The notes below the pieces were generated by a model, which searched no databases, was not told the origin of the DNA, and saw only the letters and a program-made list of their open reading frames with translations. A stretch of DNA of 64,000 nt, from assembly GCA_947247005.1 (NCBI GenBank), contig OX365962.1, forward strand, positions 2,515,201-2,579,200, written 5' to 3'. The position numbers were made by a program, and so were the translations under genes. This stretch comes from Spisula solida. Lineage: Eukaryota > Mollusca > Bivalvia > Venerida > Mactridae. Every line of letters starts with the position of its first letter. Positions within the stretch are counted from its first letter, which is position 1. Positions 47,788-57,525 of the stretch are shown one piece after another.

Positions 47788-47939
47788 TAGGCCTTTTCGA
47801 CTGGGCTGTTTCGTGGAGCAGGTTACAGTCTAGTCCCCGTTCTATTTTTACAGTTGTATTACTGTAGTAGTGCTGTAATTGTGGGGACGGGAACCAGGCT
47901 AAAACTTTCTTCACGAAACAGCCCAGTCGAAAAGGCCTA
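47788..47939. mobile_element. Palindromic element TAGGCCTTTTCGACTGGGC
   Basis: The first 28 bases (TAGGCCTTTTCGACTGGGCT then GTTTCGTG) are matched exactly by the inverse of the last 28. It encloses a second inner palindrome with GTCCCCG and GGGGAC. Confidence 0.88.
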
Positions 47940-47944
47940 ATGAT

Positions 47945-48930
47945 TTATTGAAAGTGTTCTCAGTAGACGTAAAAAAAATAATTATTTTAACACATACTAA
48001 AGAATTGCACACTGATAACATTTACTTTTGTGATACCAGGTATGTTTTTATATGTACTTAAGTAGAACCCGACATTTAAATCCGCCTTCCTAGACTGGTA
48101 CCTAGTTTAGTCAATTTCGAGTGTCGTCACGGGAACCAGTCTCCATATCATGCTTGATCACTTCCTTAATCTAATTAATACGGAAATAAGTGAAATCACT
48201 GGGGTGATAATACGTCGACTGTTTAAACATGGATCGTAAGGCATCGTATTGGAACCTTTGGACAACACACCTCTAAAGGTATTACTCGTATGTTTACATT
48301 ATCTTTAATATCGTGAGTAGACACGTCTATACAGTTCTTTGATTGAAAATGCCTATTTTTAGATACATCTACACACAGGGACGTAGCGTGGTCTTATTTA
48401 AACTTGGGTGGTCTGGAGGTTCTCCTCCAGGACAATTTTGTATTGTACAATCGATTTAAACGACTCTAGTGGAGTTTTGAAGTCAATTTCGTATCATTGT
48501 ATCAGTCAATATTCAATAACAAAAACTGCTGCAAAAGGTATATTATGCGCTTTGTATAAAATACGTCACGGGTAGTTAATCTCATGGGTTGTTTGTAAAT
48601 CCCCGTATTTATATGTCATACTTTATATATTTGCACACTGTTTGTGTAAAGTATAAACATAGTACATAACTTAAGCCCACTTGGAAGTGTTGAAAATGAC
48701 AATAACTTGGCACACATCAACTTAACTGACAGCTTAAAGTATTGAATGTTTATGCTTTTTTTCACTAGTCGGAAGCATTTCAATGTGTTAGTTGATTGTT
48801 TATCGTACGAAGAGTGTAACCCGTCTATCAAGAATATCATTGGAAACAGCAACAGTCATCTTCATTGTCAGGTAAAACATTATTAAATGTTTGACTGCAC
48901 GAGTGTCATCCGTTAAGTTCTTGGACAAAA
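47945..48930. other. Intergenic, no gene recognised
   Basis: Between the Asn-rich gene's repeats and the left inverted-repeat arm of the NLR locus. No supported exon. Confidence 0.6.
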
Positions 48931-48932
48931 AT

Positions 48933-49012
48933 ATTGTATTAAGTCAGACAGGGAAGGCAGCACTCAACCCAACCAGCCGAGCACAGAAAACATAAAAACA
49001 CACACAAAACAC
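48933..49012 (-). repeat. Left arm of an inverted repeat flanking the NLR gene
   Basis: TAAGTCAGACAGGGAAGGCA through GCCGAGCACAGAAAACAT; about 90% identical by eye to the inverse of 60,655-60,735. Confidence 0.8.
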
Positions 49013-49535
49013 TGAAAAAACGTTATCATCGTGAAAATATCCGTTAACACATACTCATAAACATAACATTTCGTATTCATGGTATTATCGTTTGTCATTA
49101 TAATAAAATTATTATTATGGACACATAAAAATCGAGTGAATATTTTGGACTTTACGAATATGAGTTCATTGTGTACTTTCAAGATATATATAATATTCTT
49201 TATTATCGTCTCATTTATGTACATATACATTCATAAAACTTTACACATTATAAAACAGTTCAAATGTACATAACCATTCAACATTGAATTATAAGAGACA
49301 TAAAAACTCATAAAAGCACCATTATAAATAACAACATTATCACATTACTGACTTTAAGCATTATTTACACAGATAAAACTAAGAGACTGTTGTTAATTCA
49401 TTGTTTTAAAGGGTTGTTAGGAATTCATTAACATAAGACATTGAATTTTGTAAATAAAGCACCAATGCGCAAATTAAAAAACATCTTATATGTGGCAACC
49501 CAAACTTAGTCGATGTCCGTTTTAAGCGTGCAAGT

Positions 49536-49800
49536 ATGCATATAGGAACGTATATTTTGACGATTCCATATATTTTCAGTGTCAAGCTGGGTGTTGATTT
49601 GTGTACGTACAGGTGTAGGATTGGTGGCTTTAATGGTGGCTTTAATGGTGGCCATGATTCTATATCAACATCTATATACACCACATGTAACCCATCAACA
49701 CAAACAGATCTGACATCTGGTATACTATATGTTGGTGCACTTTGGTTTATTGGTGTACTGCTGATGATGTCAGGAATAGAACCGAATCCTGGACCTCCTG
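49536..49800 (+). CDS. NLR exon 1: leader with hydrophobic segment and 2A-like motif
   Basis: The frame opens at ATG 49536, though an acceptor-like ATATTTTCAG at 49,572-49,581 allows a shorter exon with an upstream partner. It holds a Gly/Asn-rich repeat (GGFNGGFNGG), a Thr/Ser stretch, the hydrophobic GILYVGALWFIGVLLMM and then SGIEPNPGPP. It ends in phase 1 at CCTG|GTAAGG and joins the HEPN exon in frame. Confidence 0.65.
49773..49796 (+). other. 2A-like motif GIEPNPGP
   Basis: 2A peptides make the ribosome skip the Gly-Pro bond of D-x-E-x-N-P-G-P. Here E, N, P, G and P are present after a hydrophobic helix, but the Asp is Gly. 2A-like leaders are known from sea-urchin NLR proteins and from non-LTR retrotransposons. 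Activity is uncertain because of the Asp change. Confidence 0.6.
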
Positions 49801-49906
49801 GTAAGGATACATTCCTGTATTGTCCCCTTATATGTACACAATCTTGTTAACAAAAATTAAATCAATGGATCCAGTTTATACAATCCACTCGCATATACTA
49901 GCTATT

Positions 49907-52320
49907 ATCCCCCGCCGAAGGGTAGTGGTAATGGTAGGCGTCATTCCGTCCGTCCGTCCGTCCGTACGCGCGTACTTGACGTTGTGGGTGTGGAACAATA
50001 GGCTATATTTAGATTCTATTCATTCCGTTGCTTACGGGGTGCAAAATGTTGCTTATGGGGTTTACAAACACAAGAAAGAACAAAAGAAAACCCCACAACG
50101 TCAAGTCCGTCCGTCTGACCCTTCTGTGTGCAACACATCCTACATTTTTAAGGGATTTGACGAAACTTTCACAGAATTACTGTCACGATGTCCCTCAGCG
50201 TATATTATCAGAATTTGTTTATTCGACAATTTTGACGGAGTTATTTCCCTTTGTTGATTTTTACATATAAACTCTTCTGTGTGCAACTCCCTCTGCATTT
50301 TTCAAAGAATTTTAAGGTGCTCTAGCGCTTATCGTCGGAGTATTTTTATTTCAGCCATTTTTGACAGAATTATGGCCCTTTGTTTGTTTTGTACCTTTGT
50401 AGGATATAGAGAAAATGATAAACTCATCTGTGTGCAACTCCTCCTACATTTCTTCAGGAATGTTGTCAAAACTTTTACAGAAGTACAGTTATGAGGTGCC
50501 CTAGCGCTTTGACAGAATATATGGCCCTTTGTTTATTTTGTACCTTTGTGGGATATGGAATTATGGCCCTAGCGCATATCGACAGGGTTTTTCTTTCATT
50601 TCGGTCATTTTTGACAGAATTATGTCCCTTTGTTTGTTTTGTACCTATGTAGGATACTGGCTGGCGACCACCAAATCCGGACGACCACCAATCCGGACAG
50701 ACTCAAAAACGCTTTATTGCGGCCTTTAGTTTTGATCATCTGTTGTCAATCAATTAAACGCTTGATTTTTGTCAACACTACGAAGTAGCAACGACTAAAG
50801 TTAAATATTTTACAAGAAATGTCGCATTTATTGTCGTTTGTACTCTCGAAGCTTGTTTAAATTACGGGGGAAGTCGAAAATCGCATAACTGCGCATGCGC
50901 AATAATTCTGGGCAGCCCCGAAATGTAAACTACGGTCCTTCTGCTAAATATGAGGTAAGCCGATGAGATGTTTTGTAAACAGTTCAACCAGGAAATTATG
51001 GCTTTAATAAATACGTGCAGAGCTTCAAAACATCGTTCAATGCCATTTTGTATCAAAAAGCCCGCTATTAAGAGTGAACGTTTAAAAATTTTACCGCTAA
51101 GTTTGATCGATATTTTTCCAATATTCACGGGAGATAATACCTACAAATTTTGCACAAACCGTTCATCGGTTCTTTCCCTTGATTCATTACGTTCACAGTT
51201 TAATTTGATATTTAACGCCTTTTTCGTAATAAAAAACGCGACAACACGGTGTCCGGATTGATGGTCCTGTTGGACTTAAAAATGAGGTGATGTGGTGACC
51301 CCTACAACGGCCCTCAAAAATGAACTTGAGCTATTTTTAGAAGTAAACAAATTAGCTCCTCAGTTCAGTGACGAACCAAGCTTTGTTCACGTGAAATTTC
51401 AATGACTTGATTTACACATTTCGCGAGTGATCGTGAAAAATATGCCAAAAGTGTCCGGATGTAGGACGCCTGCCAGTATAGAGAAAAATTGTTCCGTGTG
51501 CAACTCCTCCTGCATTTCTTCAAGAATCTTGATGAATCCTTTGATGTACCCTCATGAGGTGCAACAGCGCATATCGTCATGGTTTTTAATTTCGGCCATT
51601 TTGACAGAAATTATGGCCCTTTTTATACATGTCTAAGCTGTAGAGAAAATAATGTGTTTATGATGGATTGAGATATCACAATGAAACTTGCTGTGTGGGT
51701 AGTTTGTGTGCAGACGGCACTTGCAATAGGAAGTGGGGGCGGTGGGGGTCAAGGTTACCGTTACTAAAAATAGAAAAAAAGCATTTATGCTCATTTTTGT
51801 AAGGATTGAACTGAAACTTGCTAGCTTTGTAGGTAGCTTGTCTCGTCTTGAAAGTGCGGCCAAGGTCAACGATACTAAAATAGGGAAAAACGTTTTCACT
51901 CAATAACTTTTGTTAGGAATGAGATATCATTGTGAAACTTGTAGTTTATATAGCTTATGTGAAGATGTCACTTGCAAGTGACAATGGGCTGATGGGGGGT
52001 CGAGGTAACAGTTACTTAAAATAGATAAATTGTTTTTGCTCAATAACATAAGTTAGGAATGTGATATCATGATGAAACTTGCTATGTATGTAGTAGCTCA
52101 TGTGAGGACAGTTAGGATTGAAAGCGGGACTGGTTGGATCAATGCCACCACCGTTAATCTGATTTATTTTGTATGTAATCAATTTGGGTATAGAGAAAAA
52201 TATTATGTGCATCTCAAGCATTTCACATGGGGTTGAAACCAAACGTTCGCATAACTTATGTTAAAATATTGTTTGTATTCAATACTCTTTGGCACAATTA
52301 TTCTCCCTTCGGCGGGAGAT
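49907..52320. mobile_element. CCCGCCGAAGGG element, 2.4 kb, in NLR intron 1
   Basis: CCCCCGCCGAAGGG at the left and CCCTTCGGCGGGAG at the right. The interior is tandem ~150-bp units with GTGTGCAACTCCTCC and GACAGAATTATGGCCCTTTG, and a CCGTCCGTCCGT tract. It is interrupted by the element at 50,657-51,476. Confidence 0.82.
50657..51476. mobile_element. Tc1/mariner-like element with TA duplication nested in the 2.4-kb element
   Basis: CTGGCTGGCGACC...ATCCGGAC at the left; GTCCGGATGTAGGACGCCTG then CCAG at the right. A paralogous unit at 50,400 shows the empty site GGATATAGAGAAAAT; the filled site has one extra TA. Confidence 0.8.
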
Positions 52321-53428
52321 ATGGCTGTCTGTGGCTACTTCTTGTTCACGTACGGTAAGATCACAAACAATATAATTAACTTCTGATTTCTGAATTGGTA
52401 CCATCTTGCAAAGTACAAGCAAATAATGCGAACATAAAAATCAGGTTTTTGTCAATGGTTTACAATGCACTTATGATGTATAAGCTTAACATGAGCCTTT
52501 ATGATCACCGTTTGTCTGTTGACGATCGTCACTCCTTAACAATTCAGCTTGGTGCTGAATCGTATACTAGTAAATGCCTATTTCCTACTACATGTAGGTA
52601 AAAAGAGAAACGAATATTGGACAAGCCTGGTACCAAATGTATGGTTAACGGATTAACAAACGCGACACTTGGGTATATTGGTATATTTTAGGAAAACAAA
52701 TTCTCATATAAAATGTATTTGTATATTCGTAAAGGCTAATTCAATGTCGTCATTTTGATACCACACTTAATAACATCCAACCAGTATTAACTAAATTATC
52801 GCACGAAAAAGACATAGGTCCAGAAAACAAAAGTAACATGTTTATTGGCGCATTGGTTTTATCGTTGAAGATGACCAGCCTGCATATTTACGTAAGGCTT
52901 GTCTAATTTCTATATACAAATTCGAAACTAAATTGAATATGATAAATGACATATCCAACTTTCATTTAAAATGTGTCTATATGACACGGAAACATTGTTG
53001 CAGGAAACATACATCGGTGTCTCATAGATCTGCAAATAAATGTTTTTATGGTCAAGGGAAGGTAACCATGTAAGGGATTTTAGTTAGAATGCGACTTTTG
53101 TTTTCTGGGTCGACGTATTGATTGTACTATATATTTGTTAATACTCGTCTCATTTTTTTCATCTTAGTACCAAAATGACGCCAATACATTTACCTTTAAT
53201 CTGCACTATTCCACCTACCGGCATAAACTTGAATTGTCTGCTATAAAACAACATACCCCAGTGTCGCGTTTTTAAATCCGTTTAGTATATTAACCTTGTA
53301 CCTTGTTCAGATAGATCGAAGACTATCGAATATCCTTAAACTCATTGAATGAAATTAATGCTCGACATAATTATGTTGGTTATGATGTAATTGAAATTGT
53401 CCTATAAACTCGATTATTTTGTTTTCAG

Positions 53429-53961
53429 TTTCACATTACATGAATGACCCAATGTTCAAGAACTGGGTTCGTGCGGCGTATGGTTTTACTTACTTGAAGT
53501 CTGGACTGATCGATTTTGTTTCAAATGAAATATGTCAACGTCATAATGCTTTGAAACAGATGGTAGCTCAACAGAGTACTAATGTGCAATCATGTTCTGT
53601 TTGTACGTCAACCAATCTCCTGCCGGACCATGGTAGTCATGGTTGCAACCATAAACCCAAACGAGATTGTTTATGTCGCCAAGCTCCACATACAAGACGA
53701 CCGTGTCCTAACAACTTCTGTAGTCAGTTCTACCATCACGTAGTGGAGGAACACGCGGAGAAATCCCCTATGTTATCACCAGGCAAATACACTACAAAGT
53801 TGAAGTGGTATAACGATGTATTTCTCTATGTAAAGTGTTACCTTAGCTCTCCATCATCATGTAAATCTCTCATCCAACTGGATTCTACTGGATTCCTGTC
53901 CATAGTAATCAACCATCTCTACATCCACACATCCATAGATAACGTAGATGCATTCAAACAG
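53429..53961 (+). CDS. NLR exon 2: DZIP3-like HEPN domain
   Basis: It starts after TTTTCAG in phase 1 and ends AAACAG|GTAACA in phase 0; 178 codons. Features seen are NWVRAAYGFTYLKSGL, an RHN near residue 120, a Cys/His cluster (CSVC, HGCNH, DCLC, CPNNFCSQFY, VVEEH) and a W-containing block (KLKWYNDVFLYVKCYL). The CPN..CS.FY..H arrangement is typical of the HEPN domain of DZIP3/hRUL138-related proteins abundant in bivalves. No canonical RxxxxH ribonuclease motif is evident. Confidence 0.85.
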
Positions 53962-55420
53962 GTAACATTCTATATATGTAAAAAACAACATTTATTAGTA
54001 TTGTATAATTATTTGATTAGTGTTTGTGTTCTTTGAAGCTTGAATAGTTTTATCTACTGTAAAATCATTAATATTCGTGGAGGATTCAATTTCGTGGATT
54101 TCGTGGATAGCCTCAACCACGAAATCAAATCCCAACGAATAATTTTACCAATTAATCAATATGTAAATTGACAAAGAGCAAATTTACCGCGGCCGCCATT
54201 TTCCCATTTTTTCCAGTATATGAGTCTAGGATTTTTAAAGTTTACTTACAGCATAAACCATAATTATTCTTTATCAGACTGTCCATTCATTACCAGATCA
54301 AAGCATATTACGTTTTCAATAAGGGATAATATTTGTGACTTCATAAACACAACTAACAGTATTCGTGATTTAAACTAGTATTACATGACTTTTATCATTA
54401 TCCGACCTATCATAAGTTTCTTATTTTACAATAATGTATTTGACAATTATTTTCCATTCATATATGGCGTACAATTGATATAAACACTTCGTCCTTATAT
54501 TATGAGATACAACCTTGCTGCGCCAAAGAGACAGCTTGTCTGGGAATCTGCTATTCCACCAACAGCAGATTATATCTCTATACGCAAATAACATGACCGT
54601 AGCAAGTGTCAGGCGATAATAAGAATGAGTTAAATTTGATTGTTTTTCGGGTTTTGTTTGAACGACTGTAGCGGTAGACTGTCGGGAGTGCCGCGCCGTG
54701 TCTTACTGGTGTTCCTTTCACCCAACTGTTCAGTTCATACATGGAGTTATTCTTCATTGTTTTTTGTGTTTTCTGCTGAGTGATGCTTTTCCTGCCCGAT
54801 TTATTATTATCTTTATCAAAGACGAAACCATCTTGTTCTGGTATTTTCACTCTTTTGAACTGTATTTGCCATGGAAACTGGCTCCTACTGTCTTTAACCC
54901 TATTGCTATTGAGGATACACTCCATCACTTTTCTAATTGGTCACTTTTCTAACCCGAAATACCTTTAACTGTGATCATATTATTTGATGGCGAAAATGCA
55001 AAATATATCGTTTGAATGACCACGCATACTTTGACAAATGATTTTGATTTTTAATGATTTGAGTGTTAGGACTATTGCATAAGACATTTGTGTGCAACAT
55101 ATTGTCAAAATTTATGATCACAGTTAAACCTATTTAGGGTTTGTAAAGTGATGAATTAGAAAAGTGGTTGAGTGTAATACTGATCTTGAAAGGTGTATCG
55201 AAAGAGGTAAGTATTAACATGTACATAAATACCACATTCGTTTCAATACTTAAGAATATCTAATGTCATATGCATAAACTTTTCAATGACTGAAGTAATT
55301 AATGAAATAGATTTGAGACAAATGTACATGTTCGTGTATTTAAAAATGTATGAACAGCTCACAACACTGTATGAGCCTCTTTACCTTTCTTAAATCAATT
55401 ATTACGTTTATATGCTTCAG
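53962..55420 (+). other. NLR intron 2
   Basis: Holds the TTCGTGG foldback and dispersed repeats; TTAACTGTGATCATATTATT at 54,965 is also found, inverted, at 6,465. The 116-codon minus-strand frame at 54578-54928 has no recognisable family. Confidence 0.6.
54063..54142. repeat. TTCGTGGATTTCGTGG foldback repeat
   Basis: AATTTCGTGGATTTCGTGGA and the inverse ACCACGAAATCAAATCCC form a hairpin. A relative lies at 63,770-63,840. Confidence 0.65.
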
Positions 55421-55579
55421 TGTCGAAAGGATCGGAACACGGTATTCCACTCTGACAACTTTAAACTAACTGACAGTGAGTTGACTGGATTCATTGATAA
55501 TATGATTCTTGTTCTGGAAGATAAAAAATGTCTACTCTTTGACCAGAGAGCTCAACATGCTGTCAAATCCCTCAAACAG
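55421..55579 (+). CDS. NLR exon 3: end of HEPN region and linker helix
   Basis: 53 codons, phase 0 at both ends (TGCTTCAG / AAACAG|GTAAAT). It encodes a charged helical stretch, CRKDRNTVFHSDNFKLTD, then a Leu/Asp/Lys-rich helix. Equivalent short exons follow the HEPN exon in related genes, where the sequence completes the helical bundle. Confidence 0.75.
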
Positions 55580-55984
55580 GTAAATATCAGTTTCGAATGT
55601 AATAAGCTGCCGTGACTCCTATATACCAAAGGAGTTTAAAAATGTCTCACCTAATTAGTTATTATGCCTAAGCCATGCAATACATTTAAATACGTTTTAT
55701 GCATTACAACAATGTTCAGAAATTATGAAACTTTTCTTATGAATAATTTGAAAGAATTCTCTTTAGTTCACTAAAACTTAACCTTTGGCAAAATGCATAC
55801 ACGAAACAAATGTAAATAATATTTTCACATGATAATTTGTTATGGCTAATATTTCTGTTGGATGCGGTTGTTTTTAAGGAGTTGTTCGTGTGTGTGAATG
55901 AATAAAAGCTGCTTCTAAGTTCAAATGTATACGTTTTGACCATAGAAATTAGATATATACAGTGTAGAAATATAGAAAAATATT

Positions 55985-56096
55985 TGTTTTATGCTTTATA
56001 ACATATCAGACTGGTATGTTTTATGCTTTATACCATATCAGACTGGTATGTTTTATGCTTTATACCATATCAGACTGGTATGTTTTATGGTTTGTT
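55985..56096. repeat. 32-bp tandem repeat in NLR intron 3
   Basis: Three units of TTTTATGCTTTATACCATAT followed by CAGACTGGTATG. Confidence 0.93.
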
Positions 56097-56240
56097 ACAT
56101 CTTTTCATGTTTGGCACAATTTGCGTTTTAATAAATCAAGTGTTCTGTCAGTCTGTGCATAATTAAGTTAATCGTTGTGAGATGCGCCACATTTAGTTAT
56201 ACAGTGATATTGACATACATATTGTGGTTTATGTTTTCAG

Positions 56241-57012
56241 TTGAAAGTTGACAATATTCACATATCTGATGAAGATATTGTAGATATAATACAAGATGCC
56301 ACAATGGCGATTAAAGAGTTAAGTGAGGATGTACAACAAAACATAGACGAAAAACGACAAGACATACTAAATGAATTTAACGATGTTTATGTAGATATCA
56401 TAAGACAAGTTACCGAACGAAAGACTGATGCGTTGGAAAAAGTTGATGCCCACACAGAAGCAGCGCTGAGTAAAATAGATCGACTAAAACATGATGCTAC
56501 AAGTGAGGTGACTAAACAAATTTCCGAAGCTGTTTATAAAGTTGAAGACCATTAAGAAGTTGCAGTTGATGAAATAAAGCAATTGCACTTGGATGCATCA
56601 AGTGATATAGAACGCCAGAAATACGACGTCTTGCAGAAAGTCGATGCTCAGAAAGACGCAGCCATGGGTGATATACAACAGCTATATTTTGCTACAGCAG
56701 GTGATTTATCGAAACAAGAATGTGACGCCAAACAGAAGGTAGAAGACTCTAAAGAAGCAGCATTAGTTGAAATGGAGCAACTACAACATGAAGCAACAAG
56801 TGCTATCTCTAAACAGGAAGTTGGCGCCTTACTTAAAGTACATGAATTCAAAGAAGCAGTTACAGGTGAACTGGATCAAATACAACACGAAGCGACAACT
56901 AACGTCATGCAGAAAGTTTATGAACACAAAGAATCCGCTGTGCGTGAAATAAATAGATTAACACTGGATGCAGCAAATGTACTGGCGAAACAAAGACGTG
57001 AAATGCGAACAG
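56241..57012 (+). CDS. NLR exon 4: 33-residue helical repeats, interrupted by TAA
   Basis: The exon follows ATGTTTTCAG in phase 0 and ends ACAG|GTAATA in phase 1. About six repeats start V-(D/E/H/Y)-x-x-K-E-A and contain LxHEATS and a KQ near the end. Four are exactly 33 residues. The frame is open on both sides of TAA 56553-56555, where sister repeats have Lys (AAA). Two separate-looking open frames here are one exon. Confidence 0.85.
56553..56555 (+). other. In-frame nonsense codon in the helical repeats
   Basis: CAT TAA GAA sits where other repeats read x-Lys-Glu (SKEAA, FKEAV, HKESA). A single A-to-T change from AAA explains it. Confidence 0.9.
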
Positions 57013-57525
57013 GTAATATCCTTGGTAGAATATCCTACAAAGTTGGTATATATTCATCATTCAGAAATGACGATGACGAGTATGACATTTTTTCACTCCT
57101 GCCAGTATGACCTTTGACCAACGGTCTGCGCTAACATTAATTGTTGAATTTAAACGGTGGTTAATTTCTAAAGCAATGCCCTGTTTCCATTTCCTATTTC
57201 AAATTCGCACTTGGATACTGAAATGAACAAAACACCGTTAAAGCACCGTGATTGCAAAGATATGTTCATGTTCAACATGAGCGCGGAACTCGATTTTAAA
57301 TCATCTTTACTTCATCAGGAAATATTACTTCATGCTTTTAATTTCATACAAACTGTCGGTAAAATCCCGTTTTGCTGTAAGAAACATTTAACATTTGAGT
57401 GAAGAATTGAGCTGAGCTTGAAACATGCTTTAAAGTCATGGGACCAGATTGTGTTTAAAAGTTTAAAATATGCATACCTAAATAAATATTATTTGACTAG
57501 AATTCTTGTGGTTTGTCTATTTCAG

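Noticed and set aside
47525..47833. 102-codon plus-strand frame
   Set aside because: It starts in the ~195-bp tandem repeat and runs into the palindromic element; no splice sites or motif.
54578..54928. 116-codon minus-strand frame in NLR intron 2
   Set aside because: It overlaps dispersed repeat sequence also seen near 6.47 kb, lacks any family resemblance, and its antisense frames are equally open.
56583..57110. Separate gene starting at 56583
   Set aside because: It is the same exon and frame as 56241-56555, separated only by the TAA; both halves carry the same 33-residue repeats, and the true exon ends at a splice donor at 57012.
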